The translations under genes and the position numbers were made by a program. The notes below the pieces were generated by a model. That model was given only the letters and a program-made list of their open reading frames with translations, had not been told where the DNA came from and did not search any database. This document shows, piece by piece, positions 1 to 9,311 of a stretch of 64,000 nucleotides of DNA. The DNA is from JAEYZM01 sp943372195 (lineage in GTDB: Bacteria > Bacteroidota > Bacteroidia > Sphingobacteriales > Sphingobacteriaceae), in NCBI GenBank assembly GCA_943372195.1, contig CALRXS010000010.1, positions 1 through 64,000 on the forward strand. Direction: 5' to 3'. Position 1 is the first letter of the stretch; every line of letters starts with the position of its first letter.

Positions 1-1
1 A

Positions 2-1966
2 TTACCCAAAGGCCGTAAGTTCAAGTATGAATTTGATAAGGGTAAGCCCTGGATGCATGAAAAATTAATCGCACCCTTTGATTTTGCAATTGAGAAGTCT
101 GCATCAGAACTAGAAAACGAAAAGCAAGAAATTATTGAACAGATACCATCATATTATGAACGTAATCATGATATCGAAGATATTAGTATTAATACACTTA
201 GAACTGAATTAAATAATATATGGTCTTCAAAATACGGCAATAATAATCTAAGCGACTTTAATAAGAATTTTAAAAGTCTTGAAATCATATTAAGAAATTT
301 ATATAAAGTTGGAATTATAAATTCTAAATCAGAGTCAGAAGAAAATCAAAAAGACTTAATCTATATCGTTGATAATAATATAGCTAAACCTTATACAATT
401 GATAAACTTTATTCATTTAAAGAAGCTGAAATACTTGTACGTTCTGAATTAAGTAAAAAATCATTACTCGATACTATTTTACTAATGACTGTTCTTCAAC
501 AAGTCATTTCTGAAAACATAATATATAGTGAAACTATTAATCAAAAAATTCTAAATGAAGGCTTAAAGAACGTTTCAAAATTTAGGGGGATGATAAGTTC
601 TGGTGAAGTGATTATTGACCGAGGAATATTAGTTGATGAATATAAATTCACCATTCTTGAATCACTTAAAAATGAATATGATAAACGCTTAGGAATACTA
701 GGTAATAAGTATATAGTGAGTTTGGGGCAGGGGGTGTTGGTCGGACTAATATTAACTCTTTTAATGGTGTTTTTGTCGATGTTTAGAAAAGACATTTACG
801 CTGACATTAGAAAAATGTTAATCATCTTATTAATTGTTACGACTATGTTGGTAGTACTATCATGGTCACTTAAAATGCAATTACCAAGCTTATATTTTAT
901 TCCTTATTGTATTGTTCCCATTATTATACGTGTCATATTTGATACTCGATTAGCTTTGTATATTCACTTGCTTGTAGTAATAGTTGCTGGTTTCTTCGTA
1001 CCCAATGGTTATGAGTTTATCTTCCTTCAAATAACTGCTGGTATGGTAGCTATCAATAGCATAAAAAGTCTATTAAAGCGTTCTCAATTTTTAATATCTG
1101 CATTATTAATTTATGCTACTTATGTAGTGGGTTACATAGGTATTTCTATTATTCATGAAGGTTCGTTTTTAAATATTGATTGGTCACACTTAATGTGGTT
1201 CTTAGTGAGTGTGATCTTATCTCTTATCGCATACCCATTAATTTATGCTTTCGAAAAATTATTTGGCATAACTACGGAAGTTACTTTAATGGAATTTACC
1301 AATATTAATAACCCTTTATTGCGCGAATTATCTTACAAAGCACCAGGTACTTTTCAGCATTCATTACAAGTAGCTAACTTAGCTGAAGCTGCAATATTTG
1401 AAATAGGAGGTAATGCGTTATTGGTTAGGGCAGGAGCATTATATCACGATATTGGTAAAATGGAAAGTCCTCAATACTTTATTGAAAACCAACAAAAATC
1501 TACAAACCCTCATGATGATTTACCTTATGAAGAGAGTGCGAAAATCATCATTCGACATGTATATGCAGGTATAGAAATAGCCACTCGTAATCGTTTACCT
1601 AAAGAGATTATCGATTTCATAAGAACTCATCATGGTAATACTCGTGTCGATTATTTCTACCAATCATTTTTGAAAAATTACCCTGAAGCTGACGTTAACG
1701 AGAATATATTTAAATACCCTGGTCCAATACCATTCTCTAAAGAAACTGCTGTGATGATGCTTGCAGATAGTGTTGAAGCTGCTTCTAGAAGTTTAAAGCA
1801 ACCAACTGCTCAATCAATTTCTGATTTGGTTGAAAAGATTATTGATTATAAAATTCAGCAAAAGCAATTGATTAATTCGGATGTTTCGATAAAGGAAATT
1901 CATCGTATTAAACAATTATTCAAAGAGATGTTGATGAGTATTTATCATGTACGTATTGAATACTAA
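2..1966 (+). CDS. 7TM-HD family membrane phosphodiesterase (PgpH-like), 5' truncated by window edge
   Basis: Membrane protein with a C-terminal HD phosphohydrolase domain. The reading frame is open from base 2, and the codons before the first ATG (53) read L-P-K-G-R-K-F-K-Y-E-F, which looks like coding sequence, so the real start lies outside the window and the ATG at 53 is internal. Visible order: an extracytoplasmic N-terminal region to about nt 700, a run of hydrophobic helices at about nt 710-1260, then the HD domain with FQHS, LYHDIGKM, an IRHV-type His and THHGNTRV. Metal-binding His and Asp residues look complete. Family members such as Listeria PgpH hydrolyse cyclic di-AMP; that substrate is inferred here, not shown. 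It converges on the YihY-like gene and overlaps it by 4 bp. Confidence 0.9.
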   Translation, partial: LPKGRKFKYEFDKGKPWMHEKLIAPFDFAIEKSASELENEKQEIIEQIPSYYERNHDIEDISINTLRTELNNIWSSKYGNNNLSDFNKNFKSLEIILRNLYKVGIINSKSESEENQKDLIYIVDNNIAKPYTIDKLYSFKEAEILVRSELSKKSLLDTILLMTVLQQVISENIIYSETINQKILNEGLKNVSKFRGMISSGEVIIDRGILVDEYKFTILESLKNEYDKRLGILGNKYIVSLGQGVLVGLILTLLMVFLSMFRKDIYADIRKMLIILLIVTTMLVVLSWSLKMQLPSLYFIPYCIVPIIIRVIFDTRLALYIHLLVVIVAGFFVPNGYEFIFLQITAGMVAINSIKSLLKRSQFLISALLIYATYVVGYIGISIIHEGSFLNIDWSHLMWFLVSVILSLIAYPLIYAFEKLFGITTEVTLMEFTNINNPLLRELSYKAPGTFQHSLQVANLAEAAIFEIGGNALLVRAGALYHDIGKMESPQYFIENQQKSTNPHDDLPYEESAKIIIRHVYAGIEIATRNRLPKEIIDFIRTHHGNTRVDYFYQSFLKNYPEADVNENIFKYPGPIPFSKETAVMMLADSVEAASRSLKQPTAQSISDLVEKIIDYKIQQKQLINSDVSIKEIHRIKQLFKEMLMSIYHVRIEY

Positions 1967-2931
1967 CTAGTAGCTCTTAAACGATTACCTGTACGAGGTT
2001 TTAAAGGTGGTGGTAAATTTCGCTTGAGTATGTGTATAGATGCATTCAACTCAAATCCTATTAACAATATCATTGAGTTTAAATAAAGCCAAATCATAAT
2101 GATGATCAATGTTCCAATTGAACCATATAGCTTATTGTAACTTCCGAAGTTGTTTACATAATATGCAAATCCGATTGAGGTAAGTATTGATAAAACAGTC
2201 GCTAGGGTAGAACCTGCAGATATGAATTTGAATCTTTTGGTGGTAGCCGGACAATAATAATATAACAAAGAGATAACACAGAAAAACAATAAAATAATTA
2301 CGAGCCAATTCAAAGCTAATAAAGAGTATACTACAATAGCACCTTTAATAATTGCTTTTTTCTTTAAATAGGTGATGATGAAATTACCCGCAATTACTAG
2401 AGTTACACCGATTATTAAAAGTATTGAGATTAAGAAGGTAAGCACAATAGCAATTCTTCTTTTTTGCCAACCTTTACGAGTTTCTTGAATTAATGAAGCC
2501 TTATTGAAATTTCTCATTAATGCTACAATCCCATTGGTAGAGAAGAATAATGCTGCAATAAAACCAAATGATAATAAACCTGAGTTTTGATTTTTAATTA
2601 TATCAGTTAAAGTATCTTGAACAGTTGCTTGTGTACTTGAAGGTAGTCCTTTTAATAACAGATCTAATAATTGATTCTGAAAATTATTAATAGGTATATA
2701 GGGAATTAATGTAAAAAGAAATATTGTTGCCGGAAATATTGCTAAAAAAAAAGAAAAGGCTAATGAGCTTGATTTTGTATTTAGATGTTCTTTTTGAATT
2801 TCTTTTACAAAAAAACTTAATACGGTATAGATTGGTAAACCATCAAAACCTGGTATAGTTGTACGTTTACTTTTTTCTATTAAACGCTCCGTGATATAGT
2901 GATTAATAAGCCAAGCCTTTAGTTTATTCAT
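1963..2931 (-). CDS. YihY/BrkB-family inner-membrane protein
   Basis: Integral membrane protein of 322 residues from the YihY/virulence factor BrkB family, long mislabelled as ribonuclease BN. About six hydrophobic helices are visible, including LAFSFFLAIFPATIFLF near residue 60-75 and repeated hydrophobic blocks at about 125-290. The conserved family elements SSLAFSFFLAIFP and the late GTLIIIMIWLYLNS helix are recognisable. The C-terminal tail is short and basic. The biochemical role of the family is unsettled, with transport or lipid-related functions proposed. Its ATG overlaps the last 8 bp of the upstream thioesterase gene, so the two are probably translated from one message. Its stop overlaps the convergent HD-domain gene by 4 bp. 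Confidence 0.88.
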   Translation of the reverse strand: MNKLKAWLINHYITERLIEKSKRTTIPGFDGLPIYTVLSFFVKEIQKEHLNTKSSSLAFSFFLAIFPATIFLFTLIPYIPINNFQNQLLDLLLKGLPSSTQATVQDTLTDIIKNQNSGLLSFGFIAALFFSTNGIVALMRNFNKASLIQETRKGWQKRRIAIVLTFLISILLIIGVTLVIAGNFIITYLKKKAIIKGAIVVYSLLALNWLVIILLFFCVISLLYYYCPATTKRFKFISAGSTLATVLSILTSIGFAYYVNNFGSYNKLYGSIGTLIIIMIWLYLNSMILLIGFELNASIHILKRNLPPPLKPRTGNRLRATS

Positions 2932-3337
2932 TCTTAAAATAAGGTTCTAATTTTTGCATGAATTCAGCTGGACCTACAGTAGGTCTTTTACTTTCTATAT
3001 TTACAAATACTAATGTAGTTTCTCCAATGTTTATTAATTCGTTTTGTTCATTGTATAGCTCATAGGTAAAAATTATTCGAGTTTTAGGTAATTCCTTCAG
3101 CATAACCTTTATGGTGATTAAATCATCATATAATGCTGGCTTTATGTATTTACATTTCAACTCTAAAACTGGCATCATAATGCCTGTTCCTTCCATCCAC
3201 TTATAACTCAAACCAAGGTTTCTTAGCATTTCAACCCTTGCTACCTCATAGAACTCTGCATAGTTACCATAATAAACATAACCCATTTGGTCTGTTTCAC
3301 CGTAACGTACTCTTATTTTAGTTTCGTGTATATACAT
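2924..3337 (-). CDS. YbgC/4HBT-like hotdog acyl-CoA thioesterase
   Basis: Single hotdog-fold thioesterase of 137 residues, the usual length for YbgC/FadM-like 4-hydroxybenzoyl-CoA thioesterases. The N-terminal active-site region reads RYGETDQMGYVYYGNYAEF, with the Asp followed by Gly-Tyr-Val-Tyr-Tyr-Gly-Asn-Tyr that defines the 4HBT loop, and then the long helix YEVARVEMLRNLGL. It would hydrolyse acyl-CoA thioesters in the cytoplasm; the acyl chain cannot be predicted. It starts with an ATG that shares one base with the stop of mltG (TAATG on the minus strand) and overlaps the YihY gene by 8 bp, so mltG, this gene and YihY form a compact operon. Confidence 0.9.
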   Translation of the reverse strand: MYIHETKIRVRYGETDQMGYVYYGNYAEFYEVARVEMLRNLGLSYKWMEGTGIMMPVLELKCKYIKPALYDDLITIKVMLKELPKTRIIFTYELYNEQNELINIGETTLVFVNIESKRPTVGPAEFMQKLEPYFKNE

Positions 3338-4368
3338 TATTTCATTATCCCTCTTTTGCTAAGTGCTAATTGAAATTTCTTAGCATTTTTTTGATGATCA
3401 GTTAAATTACTTGCATAGTTATGATAGCCCGAGAAATCTTCTTTAGCACAGAAATAGATGTAATTGTGTTTCTCGTATGATAATACAGCATCTATAGCAG
3501 CAATTGATGGCATACAAATCGGACCAGGAGGTAAACCATTGTATTTATAAGTATTATAAGGTGAGTTATGTGCTAACATTTTATTTAATACTCTTTTAAT
3601 ATTAAAATTTCCTATTGCAAAAATCACTGTTGGGTCAGCCTCTAATTTCATCCCTCTATTTATTCGATTCATGTAAACACCTGCAATTGTTTTCATCTCT
3701 TTATTGACTAATGCCTCTTGATCAACAATTGATGCTAATATACTTACATCAACTTTTGTTAATCCGATTTTCTTAGCCTTCGCAATACGATCCTCTGTCC
3801 AAAACTTTACATATTGCTCATTCATTTTATCAATAAATTTCAGAGCCGATGTGTTCCAATAAAATTCATAAGTATTGGGTATGAACATGCAGAATATATT
3901 CTCTTCATTAAATCCATACTCTCGTATTAAATCAATACTATCTAGTTTATTAAGTAATTCAGTAGAATCACATTCTAATTGCTTACCAACATATCCTGCA
4001 AATTCAGACATGAGTCTGAAATTTTGGAAACTCAATTTTACAACCTCTTGATCACCTGCTCTAAGTTTACGAACCAACTCCACATTACTCATGCCTTGCG
4101 TTATTTTGTATTTGCCAGGTTTAATGGTTTTATATTTAAGTTGAGATGCAACCCATTTAAAGGTCTCTGTATTTAATAATACATTGTTTTCTTTTATGAT
4201 TCTTTCTACATCTTCAATACTAGAACCTGTAGGTATATATAGATATTCAGCAGCTTCTTCAGAAATGTTATTTTTAAAGAGTTTTGAATATAAATTAATA
4301 CCCATAATTGAAGCTGATAAACCAACTACAAGTATTATTGACCAAATTATTTTTTTTGTTTTACTCAT
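3337..4368 (-). CDS. mltG: Endolytic murein transglycosylase MltG (YceG-like)
   Basis: Inner-membrane lytic transglycosylase that cleaves nascent peptidoglycan strands and is thought to set glycan length. The protein has 343 residues, with an N-terminal membrane anchor at about residues 8-28, a LysM-like segment (YLYIPTGSSIEDV and SNVELVRKLRAG) and the YceG catalytic domain. The catalytic Glu lies in LASIVDQEA and is E218 here, followed by the signature IAGVYMNRINRGMKLEADPTV and the LPPGPICMPS loop. All signature residues are present, so it should be active. Its ATG shares one base with the stop codon of the upstream cytochrome gene. A PASTA protein and ddl are nearby, giving a loose peptidoglycan neighbourhood. 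Confidence 0.95.
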   Translation of the reverse strand: MSKTKKIIWSIILVVGLSASIMGINLYSKLFKNNISEEAAEYLYIPTGSSIEDVERIIKENNVLLNTETFKWVASQLKYKTIKPGKYKITQGMSNVELVRKLRAGDQEVVKLSFQNFRLMSEFAGYVGKQLECDSTELLNKLDSIDLIREYGFNEENIFCMFIPNTYEFYWNTSALKFIDKMNEQYVKFWTEDRIAKAKKIGLTKVDVSILASIVDQEALVNKEMKTIAGVYMNRINRGMKLEADPTVIFAIGNFNIKRVLNKMLAHNSPYNTYKYNGLPPGPICMPSIAAIDAVLSYEKHNYIYFCAKEDFSGYHNYASNLTDHQKNAKKFQLALSKRGIMK

Positions 4369-6317
4369 TAGCTTTTTAAAGAATTCAAAGCATTGATGGC
4401 TTTGGTGTTTTTCGGATTTATTTTAATAATTCTGTTAAGTGTTTTCTTTGTTTCTTGTATGTTGTTATTTGCCATGTACCATCCGGCTAAATTAAACAAT
4501 GCCTGCTCATAATCAGGGTCTAATGAAAGTGCTTTTGTAATTAAATTATATGACTCTAACATTTTACCACTTTGCATATATAGAAAACCTAAGTTCGATA
4601 ATGCTGGTACAAATTTATGATTTTCTTTAAGTATGAATTGATATTCAGTAATTGCTTCATTTACTTTATTTGATTGAAGATAATATGCAGCTAATTTATT
4701 TCTGAATTCTAAGTTAAAGGGGGCTCGCTCAACACTAGCTTTTGCGTAAATCGTAGCATTTGAAATATCATTAATTGAATAATACGATTCAGCAATACGG
4801 TAGAGTGTCCAGGCATCTTTAGAATACATCACCGCCTGCTTTTGTGCAGTATTGACGACGCTTCTAAAGTCATTCTTTAAGTAGTATAGCCTTATTTTAT
4901 TGTTGAAGTAATGAACATCAGAATAGTTTCCTTTCATATTCAAATAATACTCTGCAGAGTCTAAATAAATAGGCTTATTATCAAATTTTTCGTAGTATGA
5001 TAAATATGCTTCTCCCTTCGTATGCGGTTCTGCATTTTTATTGTTTACAGCTGAAAGTCCGACGAATTTTTTAATAGACTCTTGTTGATTCTTTTTTATA
5101 GGTATTTGAATTTTATGATCATGTATGCTAACATGCGGAATGTCTTCAGTGCCTGTGCTAGGCATATGACATTTCCAGCAATTGTTTTCATTGGTTGAAA
5201 CTCTTTTCTTAAGATCAAGCGTGCAATCATCTAAAGTTTTTGTGGTATGGCATGATTTACAAGCATTGTTAAATTGTAAATCTTTAGTTTCTTTAACACT
5301 AACATGGGGGTTGTGACAATTAATACATGTTAGGTTTAAACTGCTTTGTTTTTCTTCATTGCTTTTGATAAAGCATTTGCTTTGTTTTAATCTATCTGCA
5401 TGCGATGCCATTATAAATGAGTGATCACCTTCATATCTAGGCAAAAACACATTCATAAAATCTGATAACTTTTGTCCGGGTTTAAAATCAAAAAACGATT
5501 TACCTTCTTTCAGTATAGCATTACCTTGTAGATGACATCTCTGACAAACATCAACTTGTAATTCATATGGTAGTTTACCGGGATTAACAATTGAATAGTC
5601 TATTTCATTCGCAGTATCAACTAATATACCTGCTGATTTTTCTTTGACGTGAATTTCACCCGGACCGTGGCATCTTTCACAATCTATACCTTGTAAGACA
5701 GAAGCATATTTATTTTTTGATCCTACTACAAAATTAGGGTATGCATTATGACAACTCATACATTCTAATTCAATCGTTCTGCTAAATCTAGAATTGTGTC
5801 CCTTTTCAAACCCTGGTGGGAAATCCCATTTGTCAACTTGTGTATAAAAAGTCATAGGCATTTGATAAAAATACCCATTGGTTTGATACATATGTGAATT
5901 GGTGTGTTGGCCTGAACCTACTATGTATTCTACTTTCTCAATACGTTTATGAACAGTATCACCATTTGTAATTCTGTATTCTAAAATGTATAAACTATCA
6001 GCTTTGAAATAGGGGTGATAATAAAAATCGAGGTAGGGGTCGTAAATTTTTTCATGATTTGAAAAATGTGCTGAGGATTTATCTTTCGTTGCTGCACCAA
6101 ACGATTGTCCCATGCCTGTTTTTATGAAAGACTCATAAATATTCTGATGACAGGTTTTGCAAGTTTGCATGCCAACGTATTGTACACCATCAGCATGATT
6201 TTTATATATAGAATTTTCAGAAACATTATTGTTAGAACTACAATTAACATTCATAGTGATAATTGTAATTAAACAAAATGCTAAAACAAGAAATACGAGA
6301 ATTCTCCGGATGTTCAT
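4368..6317 (-). CDS. Seven-haem c-type cytochrome with C-terminal TPR repeats
   Basis: Secreted multihaem cytochrome of 649 residues. An N-terminal hydrophobic export segment ends near Cys26 (MNVNCSS), which may be a weak lipobox lacking Leu at -3. Seven CxxCH haem sites are visible in order: CKTCH (C53-H57), CMSCH, CERCH, CQRCH, CINCH, CKSCH and CWKCH. These fill roughly residues 50-385 and resemble cytochrome c554/doubled-CxxCH proteins. From about residue 430 to the end there are TPR helices such as PALSNLGFLYMQSGKMLESY and EQALFNLAGWYMANN. It probably carries electrons in the periplasm or at the outer membrane, with the TPR part binding a partner protein; the redox partner is unknown. It lies between the rhodanese gene and mltG, overlapping the mltG start by one base. 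Confidence 0.88.
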   Translation of the reverse strand: MNIRRILVFLVLAFCLITIITMNVNCSSNNNVSENSIYKNHADGVQYVGMQTCKTCHQNIYESFIKTGMGQSFGAATKDKSSAHFSNHEKIYDPYLDFYYHPYFKADSLYILEYRITNGDTVHKRIEKVEYIVGSGQHTNSHMYQTNGYFYQMPMTFYTQVDKWDFPPGFEKGHNSRFSRTIELECMSCHNAYPNFVVGSKNKYASVLQGIDCERCHGPGEIHVKEKSAGILVDTANEIDYSIVNPGKLPYELQVDVCQRCHLQGNAILKEGKSFFDFKPGQKLSDFMNVFLPRYEGDHSFIMASHADRLKQSKCFIKSNEEKQSSLNLTCINCHNPHVSVKETKDLQFNNACKSCHTTKTLDDCTLDLKKRVSTNENNCWKCHMPSTGTEDIPHVSIHDHKIQIPIKKNQQESIKKFVGLSAVNNKNAEPHTKGEAYLSYYEKFDNKPIYLDSAEYYLNMKGNYSDVHYFNNKIRLYYLKNDFRSVVNTAQKQAVMYSKDAWTLYRIAESYYSINDISNATIYAKASVERAPFNLEFRNKLAAYYLQSNKVNEAITEYQFILKENHKFVPALSNLGFLYMQSGKMLESYNLITKALSLDPDYEQALFNLAGWYMANNNIQETKKTLNRIIKINPKNTKAINALNSLKS

Positions 6318-6329
6318 GTTATAAAAATA

Positions 6330-6626
6330 TTAAATTCGATTGAAAGCGATAAGTCCAGCTTTCAAGTTCTTAACATTTTTATACCCAGCTTGGTTTAAAA
6401 TCTTCTGAGCGGTACGGCTTCTTATACCTCTTTGACATACTACAATTATTTCAAGTTCTTTGTTATCAGGTAGTTCGCTGATGTAATCATCAAGTTTACC
6501 CAAGGGACAAAGTAATCCGCCTATGTTATACGTATGGTATTCAATTTTTTCACGAACATCAATAATAAATGGATTTTCACCATTATCTATTTTTTGTTTG
6601 AGTTCTAACGCTGTAATCTCAGTCAT
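6330..6626 (-). CDS. Single-domain rhodanese-like sulfurtransferase
   Basis: Cytoplasmic rhodanese domain of 98 residues with no signal peptide. The active-site loop reads CQRGIRS with the catalytic Cys at residue 64, and the family elements FIIDVREKIEYHTYNIGG and AGLIAFNR are present. It is expected to transfer sulfane sulfur; the partner is unknown. Similar GlpE/PspE-sized proteins are common single-domain rhodaneses. The ATG at 6626 lies inside the last 8 bp of the upstream T9SS cargo gene, and 12 bp separate its stop from the cytochrome gene, so cargo, rhodanese and cytochrome are probably cotranscribed. A second, exported rhodanese is encoded at 36729-37106. Confidence 0.9.
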   Translation of the reverse strand: MTEITALELKQKIDNGENPFIIDVREKIEYHTYNIGGLLCPLGKLDDYISELPDNKELEIIVVCQRGIRSRTAQKILNQAGYKNVKNLKAGLIAFNRI

Positions 6627-8415
6627 TTTTGATGTATTTCTGAGTTTGCAAAATTTCGTTTTTTGAATTAACTAATTGCAGAAGGTAGATACCTTTTTCT
6701 AAATCAGAAATATCAATTATAGGAGATGAGTTAATAATTTTCAATAATCTTCCTTGTAGGTCAATAACCCTAACACTAAATTCTTCAGATTGAATGATTG
6801 AGTTTGTATTGATGATACCTTGTCCTGGGTTAGGGTAAATGTTCCAATTGTATTTTTTAATAGTATTATTAATGCCTGTAGCGATTCTATCTTTAAAATA
6901 TGGGCGAATCATAACAGAACCTTTTTCAGTGCTTTGTTGCCAGCCTAATGCATTAACTTTATAAAACATGCGATCGCTGTTTACGGTATTTCGATCTAGC
7001 CCAACATTTAAAAAATAATTAGAACTCTGTATCCAGCCCACATAGAAATCACCTTCAACTTCTAATACAGAATCTAATTGATAATTACTGAATCCGTTAA
7101 TTATATCGGTATAATTAGGTGTTTGAGATGTCTTTTGATAGAGTATAACCTCCGGATTTATAGATTTCCAGATGGTAAGGGTAAACAGCTCATTAACGAG
7201 TGGTACTTGTTTTTGAGTAAAGAAATAAGAGACATCTGTTAAAGTATCTTTTTGTTTGGCAGAAAATAAGTATGCAAATCTACCTTCACCAGAAACAGAT
7301 AATCCATATCCGTTTTCAGCTGTACCATCATCATAGGCAAAGTAATCGTGAAAGTTTTGATTTTGAATGATAGTATCGTTAGATTTTATATTATCGTTAT
7401 TAGTAGTTACATAATACTTTGTTTCAATAGTATATTTTTTATTTCGATAAGGAATACTTACTTTTTTTGAGTCTTCATAGTCTGAAGCGTAAGGAGCCAT
7501 AGGTAAACCTTTTGTAACTGAATCTAATTTTAGTGATTCTTCTTTTAAATATGATGTAAACGTAAAGGTCACAACAGTGATAGCATCTGAAGAATAATTA
7601 TTTCTAACATTAATAAAATGATTATTCGCCAACATGGTTGAATCATACTGATTGAATGGAATGGCGGTATATGATTTTAATAATGAAGTCGGATTGTTAT
7701 TTATTGATACATCAAAGAATACAGTGTCGTTGGCAGTTCTTGATCGATTTAATTTTACATAGTCAATATGCCAATGATCATCGCCACCAAATTGAGAACC
7801 TTTATTTTTGAATCTAAACTGAAATCCTTTTTTTAAATACTCTTCAGCAGTAATAGGTACCATTATTTGTCTGAAGTCTTTAACAGCGGTACCTGGCCAA
7901 GCTTTTACTTTAACAAATCTCCCTGTGTTTAAATTTCTAAATTCAAGTATAAGAGAATCATTAGTAGCAGGCACTCTACCAAAACCCTGTGGTTGAATAT
8001 AAAAGCTTAAATAGATTGAATCAGATGCTGCATAATTTAAGTTAATAGGCAATGAAGTTAAGCTGTCACATACACCGTATCCGAACGATGAGTTTATGTA
8101 AGGTGCACCTCTGTGATCGAAGCCATCAAAAGTAGCTACGCCTTTGGTTGGAGAGTTTTTGCCAAAACTATTATTGATATATACTTTATTGTCAAGCCAC
8201 TTTGAGGAATTTGGATAAACCTTAACATCCGAAAAATCATCAAAGAAAGGTAATTCTAGTGTATCTACTAATTTCTTAGCAGTATAATTTTGTTGATATT
8301 CAATATAAGCTTTCTCTAACAGATGAGAGTATTGCATGGCTTTGGTAAGCTCTTGTGCAATAGATATATTGACAAATAAAAATGTTATATAGAGTAATGA
8401 TAAAAATCTTTTCAT
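6619..8415 (-). CDS. T9SS type A sorting-domain protein of unknown function
   Basis: Exported protein of 598 residues. A signal peptide is visible (MKRFLSLLYITFLFVNISIAQ, cleavage after about residue 20). The C-terminus is a type A T9SS sorting domain: NWNIYPNPGQGIINTNS, then VRVIDLQGRLLKI and DISDLEKGIYLLQLVNSK, ending in a short Lys-rich tail. The body between is beta-rich with many aromatic residues and no enzymatic motif that I recognise; LPFFDDFSDVKVYPNSSKW near residue 54 resembles the start of Bacteroidota surface proteins of unknown function. It should cross the outer membrane through the T9SS and remain at the surface or be released. It heads the run rhodanese-cytochrome-mltG. Confidence 0.88.
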   Translation of the reverse strand: MKRFLSLLYITFLFVNISIAQELTKAMQYSHLLEKAYIEYQQNYTAKKLVDTLELPFFDDFSDVKVYPNSSKWLDNKVYINNSFGKNSPTKGVATFDGFDHRGAPYINSSFGYGVCDSLTSLPINLNYAASDSIYLSFYIQPQGFGRVPATNDSLILEFRNLNTGRFVKVKAWPGTAVKDFRQIMVPITAEEYLKKGFQFRFKNKGSQFGGDDHWHIDYVKLNRSRTANDTVFFDVSINNNPTSLLKSYTAIPFNQYDSTMLANNHFINVRNNYSSDAITVVTFTFTSYLKEESLKLDSVTKGLPMAPYASDYEDSKKVSIPYRNKKYTIETKYYVTTNNDNIKSNDTIIQNQNFHDYFAYDDGTAENGYGLSVSGEGRFAYLFSAKQKDTLTDVSYFFTQKQVPLVNELFTLTIWKSINPEVILYQKTSQTPNYTDIINGFSNYQLDSVLEVEGDFYVGWIQSSNYFLNVGLDRNTVNSDRMFYKVNALGWQQSTEKGSVMIRPYFKDRIATGINNTIKKYNWNIYPNPGQGIINTNSIIQSEEFSVRVIDLQGRLLKIINSSPIIDISDLEKGIYLLQLVNSKNEILQTQKYIKND

Positions 8416-8444
8416 AAAAAAAATTAAACGCTTTAATAAGCGAA

Positions 8445-9230
8445 TTATTGCACTTTCAAATAGAGGTCAATGGTTTCTCCTTGGCTTATTTGGTTAAGGG
8501 TGGTGTCGGTGCTGAACTCCGGACTTTGTTTATAAACTATAGCTCGAGAAGTATCAGTTTTGCCACCATCAAAAATGATTGCACCCACAATTAATCTAGA
8601 ACCTTGAATGACAAACAAAGCCTCGTCGTATGATAGACCGACTAAATTAGGCACATTCACTTTTAAATTTCCATACCCATCACCCAACACTAAATCTACA
8701 GCATCACCTTTTTTCAATACATCACCTTTTTTTAAGATTCTACCTTTGTATTGAATAGCAAGTACTGCGTTTTGTGCTAAATCTGGTTTATAAATTAGCT
8801 GCTTTATAGAGATTCCATAACTTTCTAATATAGCTTGAGCTTCTCTTAGAGAGACATCAATCAAATCAGGAAGTTTAATGCTTGGTGCATCAGAAGAAAC
8901 AATGGTTAAATAGATATTTCTATTTTCTTTGACTAATGAGTTAGCTTCAGGTTCTTGTTCGTATATAGTACCAGGTTCAGCTTTATCAGTATATATAGAA
9001 TCGATAACGTATCTAAAACCTTGTTCTTCTAAAAGTTCCATCGCCTCTGAGATTTCTAATCCTTTAAGATTTGGAATAGTAACTGTTTCTCCATGACGGG
9101 TATAAACGTTCAACCATTTGAAAATGATAAATAATACAATACCTATCGTTAAGATGGCGATACCTAGGTGTTTAAAGAAATCTTTACTTTTAAGAAATTG
9201 AAAAAACATTTTCATAATTAGCTCAAACAT
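8445..9230 (-). CDS. Membrane-anchored protein with three PASTA domains
   Basis: Protein of 261 residues with one N-terminal membrane helix (about residues 20-42, HLGIAILTIGIVLFIIF) followed by three PASTA domains outside the membrane: about 50-112 (VTIPNLKGLEISEAMELLEEQG), 116-185 (IKLPDLIDVSLREAQAIL) and 190-258 (VNVPNLVGLSYDEALFVIQGS). PASTA domains bind peptidoglycan or muropeptides in Ser/Thr kinases and penicillin-binding proteins, but no kinase or transpeptidase domain is attached, which is usual for Bacteroidota homologues. Met codons 1, 6 and 8 are all possible starts; the first (9230) is used here. It is divergent from ddl with 81 bp between the starts. Confidence 0.88.
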   Translation of the reverse strand: MFELIMKMFFQFLKSKDFFKHLGIAILTIGIVLFIIFKWLNVYTRHGETVTIPNLKGLEISEAMELLEEQGFRYVIDSIYTDKAEPGTIYEQEPEANSLVKENRNIYLTIVSSDAPSIKLPDLIDVSLREAQAILESYGISIKQLIYKPDLAQNAVLAIQYKGRILKKGDVLKKGDAVDLVLGDGYGNLKVNVPNLVGLSYDEALFVIQGSRLIVGAIIFDGGKTDTSRAIVYKQSPEFSTDTTLNQISQGETIDLYLKVQ

Positions 9231-9311
9231 ATTTAATTCTTTTCAAATATTAGATATAAATGGTTCTGATATATCTATTTTTTTTAGTTATTTGTATTAA
9301 ATAATTACAGA

